Positions 9,247 through 20,851 of a stretch of 64,000 nucleotides of DNA are shown piece by piece. Under the pieces are notes generated by a model, which saw only the letters and a list, made by a program, of their open reading frames with translations, had not been told where the DNA came from and ran no database searches. Source of the DNA: Crambe crambe (Eukaryota; Porifera; Demospongiae; Poecilosclerida; Crambeidae); contig OZ004588.1 of the NCBI GenBank assembly GCA_963924555.1, positions 4,154,001 through 4,218,000 on the forward strand. The letters run 5' to 3'. The position numbers and the translations under genes were made by a program. Numbering within the stretch: the stretch's first letter is position 1; every line of letters begins with the position of its first letter.

Positions 9247-12200
9247 ATGATGTGGAGCAGAGTATTGAGAGGTTTGCACTACCAAGTATGTTGTATGAAA
9301 TAATGTTTCACTGCTAAACTGCTGTCATATAGTTCAGTTATTAAGTAGAAGGTTGATCTCTACCTCACAGCAATTAGCAGAAAAAGGTATTCAAGTATTA
9401 CCATAGATATTCAGGTATATCTATGTTGGTACGAAGAGATGTGGTGATTTCACATCAAAGGACCACTATTTGCATGTTGCATGTGTACAGCGGGTCTGTA
9501 TGCTGGAGAAATTTTATCAGAGTCGATTGTTACACAAATTCTGATTTGTAGGTTTGAATAAAGTTCAATTGATTGGAAGAGTTGGTCACATTCCCAAGGA
9601 CTACAAAAATGCTACAACTGGGAAATCTGTGGTATTTTTTCCAATGGGCATAGACCGTGCAGTGAAAGCAAGAAGTGAAGATGGAAGAGGTATGAGCTAT
9701 TGTTGAATGTCTCCTTATGGTTGTGTCCACTTGTTTCTCAGGCCTTTCCATCTTGCATCCCTAGAACTATTTTATTGAGAACTCAGCAGTTATTGTCCTC
9801 CTATTATAATTTATATATAAGAGCTCAATCCAACCAAGTTACTGGTTGTATTTTTGGGATCATAATTTTCACTCCATATTCTTTCTTCTTCTTCTTTAAA
9901 GGGTAACTGACATCAAAAAATTATTATTACATTTTTGGGTTGTTTTGTATGCCTACATTACTGGGAAGAAATATGAGAAGCATTGGTGGAACTCTCACAG
10001 AAAATAGCAGTAGAAGTTGGCCATTTCATTTATATCCTGTTTGGGGCGGGGCTTACTTGTGATGTCATAGAGGGAACTCATTGTACAATCTCTATTGAAA
10101 ATAATACAAATGTTGGAGTCTGTGTTTCACATAAGGTTTGATACTTCCATTCCAAAGTTTGCACTAACAAATGCTAGGGTATGTTAAAGGCTGTAACAAA
10201 ATTTAAAGTCCATGCCTCTGATCAAAGGTGAGCTATCCTTCACTACATACAAGATGTAAAAACAGGCTTTCTGAGCTGAGGCCAATCTAAGTATGCTGTA
10301 GGTAGGGGCCTAAAAGTCTTAGATAGACTTACTGGAGTATGTGTGAGCTGTCTTAGATATGTGTGAGCTATACAGCACAAAGATGATGCCTAATGGCTAG
10401 GCTAGCTGGCTAGTCAGCTTGTATGCTTAGTTTGACAACCAGTAGGTATGATGCCTTGTGCTGTATAGCTCACACATGCTCCAGTAAGTCTATCTGAGAA
10501 TTCTAGCCCCCTACCTACAGCATGATAAGCTGGTCATCAGCTCTAAGAGCTTGTTTCTACATTTTGAAGTGATTCTTTGGATATCTCACCTTTGGTAATA
10601 GTCATGAACTTCAAATTTTGGTATAACTTTTAGCATACTCTAAGATTAACTTGTGCAAAGTTTGGAGGGAATACACTGAACCATGTGTGAAACACAGACT
10701 CCAGCATTTGTATTATTTTTACAGCAGAGGGGAAAAGGGGGAGATCCCCCCTTTGATTGAAATACCCCCCTAAACCAATAATTACTGAATGTGTCTTAAA
10801 AATCTCTATATAGCACATTTTTCCTCACACAAGCATGCCCACATGCATAGTCCCAGTACAAGGACCCAAATTGACTATTGTAGTAATTTTAGGAGACCTA
10901 TATTAATTTTGTGGTCATGAAATTGATCCTCCATTCCATCTTGCAAGAGGGCCCAGGGTTCCCCTACTTTCCCCATCCCTCTCATCTGCACGGGATTAGT
11001 AGAAGAGGCAATGGCCCCAGCACTCTTTGAGAAATTTACTCTGGCAGTGTTATTGCACAATAATTATAATTAGATTCAAGTGTGTGGCACTTCAGAAGTA
11101 TCCCAAACCCCCATAAGGAAACAAGGGGGTGGAAATGGTTTGTTCTGTATATCCAGCCAACAATCCCTACATAATATACGCTATTATCTGAAGCTACCCG
11201 ACGTATATGTAGGAATTATTGGCAGGATATACAGAACAAAGATTGATCCCATTTCCATCCTTCCTCCCCTACCCTTGTTTCCTTACTTTTTCGAGCAATG
11301 GTCATCCCTACATTTATTTATTTTATTTATTTATTTATTTATTTTTTATGTGCCTGAAATGCAATCACAAGACCAAACACTGGACTTCAGACTGCTTGTT
11401 GGCCTTATAGAGTGAGCAGTCACTTCCTGTATGGGTGGTAGCTCAGAACCAAAATTGGTTATTTTTGCACAATCTACGCCACTCAATCAAGGAGGCAAAT
11501 AAGTCCCTGACATATAATATTATGTTTGCAAATTACTGAAATCACAGAGCTAGAAATAAGGCACTTGATTTGATTGTGATTGGTCATTATAAAGATTTGG
11601 TTTGACATCCAGTACCCTGTAATGAAATTTGGTCAAGAAATGGTCAGAAATGACCAATGACCAACAGTTATTTCTAACCTGGAAATCTGGCTCCATATAC
11701 ATCATTTGTACAGCCTATATAATCAGTAAGTACTTCTCCAATGGTCAGGTTGAACAGATTGGTTGAAGAAGGGCTTCAGTGTAGAACATTGTGTGCGTAT
11801 GGAAAGAGCTGTACATAGCTACTAGGGCAATGTGCAGCATTTAACAGCGAGCGAGCAAGCGTTATTTAGTGCTTCAACTCTTTAGAAGATTTGTTTATAT
11901 GTAACGAAGTACTTAGATAAGCCTAGAGCCTCTACAACTACTACTATAACAATGTGCAGCATTAGAGTGAGCAATCAAAGTTAGTAGCTAATAGGCTCCA
12001 GTGCTGTTTACAATTGGAACATGTGCATTATGCACCCGGGACATTTTGGAGTGTAGACATAGATCTACACTTTCAATGAGTCATGACCTGAGAGTCAGCT
12101 CGCTCGCTCGCTGCAATCAGACTTGATGCCTCAGCAAGTGCTATAATTATTAATTTAGGAGTTACCTTATCACTGATTTCTTTTTGCAGGCATTATAATA

Positions 12201-14784
12201 GCTATAGGAATTGTACATATCACATCAATGACTTCCTATGCTGCATGTTGGTTTTCTTGCTCCCAGTATTTTCTCAGACAATCATTAGCTTACCTACTGC
12301 CTCTGCTCTCACTGCTTGGCTCTCTTTCTGCTTTCTCAGGATTGTTAAACTTGCCTTTATAACTTCTCTTCTTGCTCTCTTGCTGCCTTCTCAAAATTTT
12401 GAACTTTGTACCTACTGTTTATAGCTTTCATGTTGGTTTTCTTGCTTCCAATATTGATCGTTAACTTGTTTGCTCCCAAGTTCTTTCTCATTTGCTAGCT
12501 GGCTGGCTGGACTGTAAGGTCAAGGTCATGTGACTACTTGAGGGCAGTTCTGGAAGCACTGCTTTTCATCCTCCTTTCAATCTTCTCTTCTTGTGTGATG
12601 TCTTCTTTTGTCCATTCATCCACACTGAACTTCCTTGTAGAAGTTCTATCTCAGTGCAGCCTCTTTGAGCTTGAATGCAGCATCATATGAACATTTATGA
12701 ACTGTGAGCATTACATATGTATGATTTATGTGGGTGTGGCCAGTTTTCTCTAATTGGAGTGCAGCAATTAATCAAGTATGGTGCTCAAATCCTGGTACAG
12801 GGGGCTACTATTCAAGGCCAGCGTCTCATCAATAATACCATCTCATCACTGACATCTGAAAGATCTCATAGTATTCTTCAGGTTTTTTAGGGGAGCCAAC
12901 TCCTCTTCTGAATCTAAACAGCATTTCGTTCCCCTAGATTCTATGCATGCATACCTCTGGACTCTGACCCCTTACTTGCAGACAAACCTGCACCCATCTG
13001 TACTCGGATCGGGTGGACCCGCACTCAGGTATCCTTTTAACATGCATCGTATTAAGTGCTCAGTACTTGTTGGAATTTGGCTCCAGTTCTTTGTTGGTTG
13101 TCCTGTAAAGTAGTATAGTAACATCACTAGTTAGCTAGCTACAGGTATTTGCAAAAAAAAAAAAAAAAAAAAAAGGTGAGAAGGGACACTATCTATGGTG
13201 TAGTCTAGACCTTATCAAAACAGGTTGGGTAAAACCCTGCAGCTGTATTAGCAGTCACATGAAACAGGAGTAAAGCTCTCTAGCCTGTACTGGTATCTTC
13301 TATCATTTTCAGTTTCACCCACAAATTGCATCTTTCGTCATGTAGCAAGTCATAACATTGTCATACCGCTGCTTGAACAAAACCTCAGTAAAATCTGGAT
13401 AATCTAATTTGCTTCGAACAATTCCATCTGCCTCATTTTCTTTCTGATCTTTTTCTTATTTTCCTTCTTCTTTCTTTTTTTTTTCTATCTTCTTTTTTTT
13501 AATAGCCTTAAATTTTCACTGGTCAAAACCCGACTGGATTTCTTTGGCCGGTTTTATGAATCAGAGAAGGGACCTGGAGATTCACAAAACTTTTTGATCT
13601 TTCAGCTAATACTACAATATTCTCATAACACTAGCACTTTCTTCTTTCTCTTCAAACTCGGACATCATAATAGAAGCTTCTAAAACATCCTCATTGACTG
13701 AATACGAATCCAGGAAAGGACGTCTTTGAGCACATTTATGGCATGGACTACAAAATGGTATATAGGCAAGATTTGAAGATGTGGTCAGTGTTGGCTCTTA
13801 TGATTCTGATACTAATTCAAGAGCGCTTGGATTGAACAGCACTATACCAGTCATTTTGAAGCCAGCAGTAATATTTTTTACTGACATCGAGTTCATCCAA
13901 GCTTATACCGTGTGGCAACTTATCCTGGGTGTGTCGTTATAAATGGTGGCATGCTTTTCTCCAGGCTGCTTTTAAGGGACCAAAACATCCTTTGTCCAAT
14001 GGCTGTGTAAGATTGGTTGTATTCGGAAGTAGTGTGAAGTGCAAGACCTCTTGCTTCGCTGCTAAACTTATGGTTTCAGGGCAAAAATGTGTCAAATATA
14101 AGAAATAACGGTCATGTACTTAATAACCTGCAGCACTAACACAGGCAGCAACAGTTATTTGAGTGAGGTAACTGTAACAGGATGTCTCTCGTCACAGCTG
14201 TAGATTCCGCTTTAGGACTTAGTGGAAGGCCTGATTCATCCATATTAAAGTTAAATTTGGTTTTATCCATTTAATTATTTTTGTGAGTGTGTCATCAAAA
14301 TATCTGCAGCCATGGCCCTGGCCTTGGAGAGTGGAGCACCAACTCTCAAAGTTAGATTGGGGTGTCTCCTACAAAAATTGTTTCACCAACCATTGGACAC
14401 TTGATGACCAAGCAGATTGCAGTGATCTTGCAGCATGAAACCCAGAACAGCAAAACCAAAATTTACATAGCCTCCTTTCAAATGGCTTTGGAGTTGGGCT
14501 ACTTGAAGGAAGGAGGCTATGTAAATTTTGGTTTCGCTGTTCTGGATTTGTATTGCAAGATCACTGCAATCTGCTGTACAATTCCCATTACATCTTGACA
14601 TGAGCGTGGGAAACCAACCTTTGCACATCCATGCAACAACCAGAAGACTTGAAAATACGCTCTTTTTAAGAAGATTTAAGAATACAAAAGTTGACATTAT
14701 AATTATGGGAAGTGTATGGTTGTAGTATTTGGAGCCATATAATGCACACCTCGGGACATAATGCTCATACATGAAATTACAATG

Positions 14785-14819
<35 letters not shown>

Positions 14820-16085
14820 TTAGCTCATGGCTCTGATTCTCCAGTATTTCTTGTTGGTATGATCTGAAACCTAAGGCCTTAGTTAGAATAGGCATAATGG
14901 GGAATAATTATGTGATTCTTCCAAAAGGAAAGAATAGCACAGATATATAGCTAAGCTTACTGAATTGGAATTTGCTGGGAGGCTCTGCAACAGGCAACTA
15001 GATCTATACCGGTAGCTCTATAGCTAGTTGTAAATGAAGCACATGCACTACCAAACCTGGTAATGAAAAGTCATCAGCAGGCAATTAAGCAGCTCTACAA
15101 CACTTTTCAATCAATCTCGATCATTTGCACAATTGATATGCAACACATACGTAAGATCAGCCGTCCGTATTTCTTTTGATCATGAAAAGGTCAAAAAAAT
15201 TTTCTCTCTCTAACATGATAGCTACAGCACAAATCTAATCATTTGTGGGATAATTTATGCCTTGGATTACTAGAAAGCAAGTTTTTTGTTAAATCTTCGA
15301 ACATCGAGATAAGCATGCGAGAATCGGACTGTGAGACAATTAACTGTTGCAACGGTGATTTTGAAGCATAGCTACTCTTTCTAGATATTCAAACTATCTT
15401 TATTTACTTAAATTATATTTGGTGGAGCTTTATGAACTGAAATACGGCGTCCAATTATAGATGATTCTACAACTGATTTATGAATCCATTATCTAAACCA
15501 CAAATTGCAAGTGCACACTGCGTGCATTTTTTCAATCAAAATTTCTATACACCTCAAACACGAAAAAGTCTATAGTAGCTATGACGATGCAGATTATGTA
15601 TTATATAACTTTCCATTCAATAATCATTATCTTATTTCAGAGGTTGTTAGTACAATCAAAACAACCTGGGTTTCTGTCAAAGTACTTAAGCCACCACTGC
15701 AAGACATCATAATGAGGCTGGTGCAGCGAGGATCAAGGGTGTACGTGGGTGGTAAGCTTGAGAACTGGAGATATATATCTAAAGAAGATGGTTCTATTCA
15801 TTTTTTCACAGTTGTAATTGCAGGTAAGTGAGAAGTAACTTAATTACTGGGTGGATCAGAGACCTTACATGCCCACAGAACTAGAACTGTGACCTGGCCC
15901 TTTGTGGTTTCCGACATGAAATCGTGACAGTTCTATTCTGTTATGTATATGCAGATGACTTTATCCATCTTCACACTAATGAAGCAGGAAATTTTCAAAA
16001 TAAAGGCACTTCTGATTTTGAACAAGAAAGTCTTCAAAATGAAGAAGAATCGCCTATGGAGACTGAACTTCCTGAGCAACAGTAG
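9247..16085 (+). CDS. SSBP1: Mitochondrial single-stranded DNA-binding protein
   Basis: mtSSB coats single-stranded mitochondrial DNA during replication as an OB-fold tetramer. Secure exons are 9552-9689, 15641-15823 and 15955-16085, all phase-compatible. They encode LNKVQLIGRVGHIPKDYK, GKSVVFFPMGID, TTWVSVKV, RLVQRGSRVYVGGKLENWRY and a final acidic tail (EEESPMETELPEQQ) reminiscent of SSB C-termini. The GRVG and RGSRVYV..GKLE blocks are the SSB OB-fold signatures. The first exon, from ATG at 9247 (MMWSRVLRGLHYQ...), is a plausible mitochondrial presequence. Its 3' boundary is uncertain: a GTATGA donor near 9294 gives the right phase, whereas the stronger-looking GTATGT at 9286 does not, unless a small exon was missed. 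Intron 2 is 5951 bp, far larger than its neighbours, and full of foldback elements. Confidence 0.88.
10098..10720. mobile_element. Foldback (long inverted repeat) element, about 620 bp
   Basis: The left end (AAATAATACAAATGTTGGAG, then TCTGTGTTTCACAT) is repeated in inverse at the right end (ATGTGTGAAACACAGA, then CATTTGTATTATTTTT). Inner blocks also pair: GAGCTATACAGCACAA at about 10367 with TTGTGCTGTATAGCTC at about 10456, and AGACTTACTGGAG with CTCCAGTAAGTCT. The arms are about 280 bp and imperfect. No coding capacity. Confidence 0.8.
11114..11285. mobile_element. Small palindromic element
   Basis: The left arm (TAAGGAAACAAGGG, GGAAATGG, TGTTCTGTATATCC, CCCTACATA) pairs with the right arm (TATGTAGGAATTATTGGC, GGATATACAGAACA, CCATTTCC, CCCTTGTTTCCTTA). 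Arms are about 75 bp with a short AT-rich centre. A TTTA microsatellite follows. Confidence 0.8.
14412..14574. mobile_element. Palindromic element, about 163 bp
   Basis: The left arm starts GCAGATTGCAGTGATCTTGC and the right arm ends GCAAGATCACTGCAATCTGC. Inner blocks (CCAGAACAGC and AAATTTACATAGCCTCCTT) also pair. Both strands show the same 20-residue frame (IYIASF...) because of the symmetry. Confidence 0.85.
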
Positions 16086-17640
16086 CTAACTATGGCCAGT
16101 CAAATTTCTTTATAATTGCAGATTTTAATTTGGCATGTATCTAGCTATTCACCAATTATGAAAGGTACACCCTCAGTGCATATGTGGGGGATACAGACAA
16201 ACCTTTACCATAATATTTTATTTTGTATGTAGGCCCTGCCCATAATTATGTTGACTCCACAGCCAGGGTTTGCAAGAGCAGCTGCAAGCTAGTTAAATTT
16301 AGCTATATTGTAGATTAGCTTGCAAGCTACATATAACATGATTGAGGCATGATCACAGGACTATCTATACACTTGGGACTTTAATACCCCTCCCCCATGC
16401 GCACTAGCTTGCTGTTCTGGACTTTCCCTCCTCTGGCTTTTAACTATATATATATATGTATGCACTAAGGACAAGGTTAGAGCTTCAGTACTTTTCATTA
16501 TACTAAGATAATTAAGAGTGTTGGTGATTATAGCTATGTGTCTTTTAGCAGTTTGCTATTATTATTTGCATGAATCTAATATTTTAGTGCAGTGGGATCA
16601 TTACAGCTGCAATGGAAAACAGTTTACTGCAGTGCACATTTAGCTACTAGCTACTGCATACAACTTCAAACTGTCACTTATCCTTACTTGGTCTTTGCTC
16701 TCAATCTTCAGAGTGATGGAAATCTGGCTGGCAATACAAACGTATAAGCTGCGTACATAGCTGTTGTACACATACAGTTACAATATTATTGTCGTGGCAA
16801 CAAATCTGGTACAATCCCATACACATAGTTTATAGTATCTATGGTACAATTTATGTACAAAGACCCAAATTTTGACACAACTCATCCTATTGAAGTAACT
16901 TTTAAAGGTACTAAGACCAAATGGCCTTCGACTTTGGTGGTGTGATCTTCAAGAAGTTGTTGGCCTAATTCAAGTGAAATGACTTATATTTGTTGCCGTC
17001 TATCAATCAGGACTCAGGAGGCCTGTAGCTATTAATTTTGTGGCCATTATAAAATGCTGGGGAAATTGATCCCACTTGCTGCTGTGCAGTGCTGAAGGAA
17101 AAATAAAAAGCACTGACTCAGTGCACAATAATATTTGCAGATATTGAGCAGATACACATTTCATGTTAGTTAGCATTACTTGCAAATGGCTAAAAATACT
17201 ATAAAACACTGGGAATCAGAGTATACAGGTTGGGGGCAATGTTACACACTAATTAGTGGGTGGATGAATAAATACATTAGAGTTGCACCTCAGTTTATCT
17301 GGACACCTTTGTCCAAACTTTTGGACAAAGGTGTATTTTGGTGTCTGTGCAAAGCACTCACAAAAAAAATTCATGCTTGTAGTACATGTATATGGATAAA
17401 TGAGGTTCAGTATTGCTTTTTGCCGAGGCACAGTGCCAAAGGCGATTATCTATCGATCGCGATGGTACGTATTAATAGCGCGCGCAATGATGCGCGGTGA
17501 TGTGTATCGAGCACTAGCTAGTTTGTTTTTTTTTGTTGTTTTTTGTTGTTGTTTTTTTTGTTTTTTGTTTTTTTTAATTATTATTATTATTATTTTAATA
17601 ATGGAATTCGATTATACACAGACAAACAAACAAGTCCAAG
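16086..17640. other. Intergenic, non-coding
   Basis: No supportable gene. It contains a short TA run (16445-16455), a near-perfect 32 bp hairpin (17303-17334) and T-rich low-complexity sequence with a TTA microsatellite (17521-17597). Confidence 0.55.
17303..17334. repeat. Perfect hairpin, 15 bp stem with a 2 nt loop
   Basis: ACACCTTTGTCCAAA pairs exactly with TTTGGACAAAGGTGT across a CT centre. No T run follows, and it is not next to a recognised gene end. Confidence 0.85.
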
Positions 17641-17871
17641 TCATGGCACTCCGTCTAGAGAGGGGGGGAGAGTTGGGAGGCGATGTAGCCATAAACAGGC
17701 GTTGCCACGCCACAGGGCGATGGCTAGTCGACCAAAGAGGTGCTTGGAAGAGTTGGAGGAATCTGTAGTACCCACTCTGTCTGCGATGGCCTTGCCAATG
17801 GAGCGAACAGTTTGAATTGTGTCGTCAACAAGGCCCCCTAATGTTTCTGCTACCAGAGGAATGAAGTGCAA
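17641..17871 (-). pseudogene. Fragment resembling the C-terminal tail of a retroelement polyprotein
   Basis: The minus-strand frame reads FIPLVAETLGGLVDDTIQ ... IGKAIADRVG ... LFGRLAIALWRGNA. This resembles a short block often found at the C-terminus of reverse-transcriptase ORFs in invertebrate non-LTR/DIRS-like retroelements. No reverse transcriptase motif is present, so at most this is a 5'-truncated remnant. Its in-frame upstream end merges into low-complexity sequence. The resemblance is from memory and weak. Confidence 0.35.
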
Positions 17872-19162
17872 GCCTGCCGAGCGGCAAGCTGATAAAGAGG
17901 ATGCTAGCTAGCTAGCTACGCAAGCCAACAAACAGGCTCAAGCTCAGGCTCGCAGTCACTACGCAGTAATGCTACACCGTGAGTGAAGAGAGTGCTGATG
18001 CTTCTTGGCCGTCTTTGCCAACAAATCAAGCCCATGCAGAGAAAACAGCAATGAACAAAAACAACAGAGATTGCAATGTACATGAACTAGGTGATATCAG
18101 CCCCTGAAATGTATGGTTAACTCTGAAGTATTATGATCAGTGAATAATATTTATTTATTTCAAAACCCAGAAAAGTGGTACCAGCTGTAGCGGAGGCTCC
18201 AACCATGGTGCAAGCACTCTTTCCAAAAACTCTAGATCAGCCCCCTGACTCAGGAGGAAACCCATGGTCGACCAGTTGTGTGCACATACCATCATCCAAG
18301 CCTTCTATGCACTGGTTTAGCAAATTGAAGGAGGAATCTCGAGTGTTATTGTCACATTGCAACAGGTTGATGATATCTTGAGTCCTGGAACCAATAGGCT
18401 GACAAATTATTCTTTGAAAGACAACCAAAACACACTGAATTCATTTTATCATAAACCTTAATTTCCTTACAGACAATCTTCTACCTAAAGTTTCTGCAGT
18501 ACTGCACTGGATCAGCATGAATTCCCCGGCCCCATTGGGATTCAGCATCCCCCACATTACTATGAAATCTGTGGATCAGCTCATCCACATGTTTCCAGCA
18601 AGGATACCAGTGTTTGAATCAATTCAGTCTTTGCCAAAATAAGAGGATAAAAGGCTGGGTCCATTTAATATGCTCATACTTTGTTCCTCAGTATACAGTC
18701 AGAGTGTCTGACACTATATGTATGGGAAACATGCCAGTCTATTGCTAGTAGTGGCACTTGTAGGAAGTTTACATGCACACATGCCTCGTGTTGATGTTAA
18801 CTAGCTAGCTACAGAATCATGCAATAGCTAGCTAGTTAGCAGCTATTAGCTGCAGTTGCTGCAGTAAATGGAGAATGATCCTACTGCTGCAGTATAAACT
18901 GTTTTTCACTGCAGTTGCTGCAGTAAACAGAGAATGATCGTATAAACTGTTTTTTCATGCAGTAGCTGTATAATAGTTAAATTGAGAAGTTAAACATGTT
19001 TTCACTCCATATAGCTATTCAGTTCATGCAAATAAAAATCACTATTAATTCTGCTCCATAGATATATCATGAGGATCAATTCTGCTCCATAAATCAGAAC
19101 AGCTATAGTATTCTAGTTTTATATTCTCTATATTCTCTAGTTTGTTCACAAAATTCGAGTAT
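17872..19162. other. Intergenic stretch with a dispersed repeat
   Basis: Contains a repeat copy at 18094-18246 that also occurs at 34267-34462. A minus-strand frame around 18480-18620 (DELIHRFHSNVGDAESQWG) looks protein-like, but I cannot assign it, and a stop lies just upstream. GCTAGC-rich and CTGCAGTTGCTGCAG repeats lie at 18798-18935. Confidence 0.45.
18094..18246 (+). repeat. Dispersed repeat, copy 1 (CAGCCCCTGAAATGTA ... GATCAGCCCCCTG)
   Basis: It shares TCAGCCCCTGAAATGTA, TTTATTTATTTCAAAA, GTGGTACC-GCTGTAGCGGAG, TCTTTCCAAAAACTCT and GATCAGCCCC with 34267-34462. Both ends carry the word CAGCCCCTG in the same orientation. Ends of similar elements on the opposite strand appear at 28152 and 33424 (CAGGGGCTGATCC). 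Confidence 0.75.
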
Positions 19163-20851
19163 TCAACATGGGCGTTTTGTAGGGGAAGATTCAGCCTTCT
19201 TGACCATTTCATCACGCATTGATGGGATCAATCCCTTTGTAAAGGCTGTGGTCAAGAGGTCATCAGTATTAGCTATATCAGGATACTGACGCAAAGCCCA
19301 TTTGAGATAAACCGCGAATTCCTTCCAATCCACTCGATTATCTTTATCCATGTCTATAGCTTGAAGACCTTTCTTCGTATCTTCACATTCATAGCAGCCA
19401 AAAAATGGAGACATGAATCCATTATAAAAAGAATGGAATTCAAGGCAGTCGTCATTAGATACCCACTCGCAAGTATCCCACTCATCCCAAATAGCTCGTA
19501 CATCTTTCAGTAGTTGCTGGTGTACTGCAGATTTGACCTTAACACTTTCAATAGCATCACTCATCTCGGATGTCAGCTTGCCCCCAGCACGGTCAAAAAG
19601 AATGGCAAGTCCCACATGGCTCGTGTATTCTTCTTTACGGTTTTGTTTGAGGTCTTCGATCATGAGCGCTTTCATTTTGGATGCCATTTCATCAGTAAAT
19701 TGCTTGTTCTGACCAAAAAGATGAATCAACCTTTCCTTGACCATATCAGCTGAAGCAAGTGTACTGATACGCTTTGGTGCCTCGACACCAAAAAACTTGG
19801 CTAGATCAAATTCATGTTTTCCAACATGGCCTCCAGCAATTCCACCGAAGTCAAAAGCCATGTCCAATGCACGAGCTCCGTAAATCACTTGCTTTGGATG
19901 AGGAAGGCCTCCAGTGGTGGCTTTAGTGACGTTAATGGCAGCTTGGCGGAGGTAGGTGCAGTTGTACTTCTCCTGGACTTTCTTGTTTCCCATACGAATG
20001 AGATTCATGATGGAAATAGAAGAGCATGCGTGACCAAGAGCTGCTCCTTCTTCGCAGATACTAGCCCACACTCCATCTGCACCACTGCTGAGGGCTTCGA
20101 GTTGAGTCACCTCACCGAAATCCCACTTCTTATGCACATGAGCCAGTAAGTGGCCTTCTTTCCAGCCGCAATCATCCATCAATTTGCGAATGGCTTTGGT
20201 CCAACCGGCTATCTGCTCTGGAAGGAATCTCCCTGTCGGTTCTTCGAAGATGATTCCGAATGGGCGCGAGGTGGCTTGAGTAGTAGCCAAAAACTTGACA
20301 ATCTTGAAAACACGATCTGGAACTTGAATCATTGCAAAGGGAAAATCACGTAGATTGACTAATATTTTAGCATCCTTGGCGAGATTTTTATAGGCCCAAT
20401 CCATTCTCGTCTTCAAAAGTGCGCACATTTCTGGAGCAGAAAGACTTGTGCTTTGAGCAAGATCAATTTCAAATATCGGATTCCTCAGCTTGTATTCACG
20501 CATTTTCTTCAAAGCGACTGGCAACTCTTTCGGATCCTTTCCCACTTCAGAAAAGGAGAAGTATGTACTCATATCAGTTTCCTTCTCACAAAGCTCTTTC
20601 ACGAAAGCATCATCAACACGAGGCATGTGTGAGAAAGAAGCAACGATAATGTGCTTGAAGCCACATTTTTTCACTTCGTTTAAAATGGTCCACTTGTTCT
20701 CCAAAGTATGACCGCGGAGTTGTCCTACAGTACTTTCACGCAGCGAGTTATCAAGGACCAACATATCCAAATTTTTCAGGATGCGGCGTTTCTCTGCGAG
20801 TCCATCAACTTCTTTGGCGATTACTTCTTTATAGGACTTAAACTCCGACAT
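19163..20851 (-). CDS. Intronless DRE-TIM metallolyase-like protein with C-terminal EF-hand
   Basis: A 562-aa uninterrupted frame. Residues about 30-340 resemble the pyruvate-carboxyltransferase (HMG-CoA lyase / isopropylmalate synthase) TIM barrel: LVLDNSLRESTVGQLRGHT at 31-49 holds a DRE-type catalytic motif (D34, R38, E39), and HVH at 238-240 is in the place of the metal-binding HxH. GGLPHPKQVIYGARALDMAF follows at 314-333. Residues 500-511 form a canonical EF-hand loop (D500, D502, D504, D508, E511) in the context KKGLQAIDMDKDNRVDWKEF. A degenerate partner may lie at about 456-480. There is no obvious signal peptide or membrane segment. The substrate is unknown; HMG-CoA lyase activity should not be assumed. 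It is intronless, while most neighbours have many introns, so retroposition or transfer is possible. The start is the first Met; the upstream sequence is AT-rich 5' flank. Confidence 0.8.
   Translation of the reverse strand: MSEFKSYKEVIAKEVDGLAEKRRILKNLDMLVLDNSLRESTVGQLRGHTLENKWTILNEVKKCGFKHIIVASFSHMPRVDDAFVKELCEKETDMSTYFSFSEVGKDPKELPVALKKMREYKLRNPIFEIDLAQSTSLSAPEMCALLKTRMDWAYKNLAKDAKILVNLRDFPFAMIQVPDRVFKIVKFLATTQATSRPFGIIFEEPTGRFLPEQIAGWTKAIRKLMDDCGWKEGHLLAHVHKKWDFGEVTQLEALSSGADGVWASICEEGAALGHACSSISIMNLIRMGNKKVQEKYNCTYLRQAAINVTKATTGGLPHPKQVIYGARALDMAFDFGGIAGGHVGKHEFDLAKFFGVEAPKRISTLASADMVKERLIHLFGQNKQFTDEMASKMKALMIEDLKQNRKEEYTSHVGLAILFDRAGGKLTSEMSDAIESVKVKSAVHQQLLKDVRAIWDEWDTCEWVSNDDCLEFHSFYNGFMSPFFGCYECEDTKKGLQAIDMDKDNRVDWKEFAVYLKWALRQYPDIANTDDLLTTAFTKGLIPSMRDEMVKKAESSPTKRPC

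Larger units (their letters stand above)
9690..15640. other. 6 kb mtSSB intron: foldback elements, poly(A)/(T) tracts, no gene seen
   Basis: Contents are three palindromic elements (10098-10720, 11114-11285, 14412-14574), a TTTA microsatellite (11308-11347), an A run (13153-13174) and a T run (14787-14818). Longer open frames (for example minus 14383-14895) come from the palindrome and the T run. CTCGCTCGCTCGCTG near 12099-12113 mirrors GCGAGCGAGCAAGCG at 11847-11861, suggesting another degenerate foldback. Confidence 0.7.

Noticed and set aside
14383..14895. 170-aa minus-strand frame containing a lysine run
   Set aside because: It spans a poly(T) tract and one arm of a palindromic element. 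No protein-like composition.
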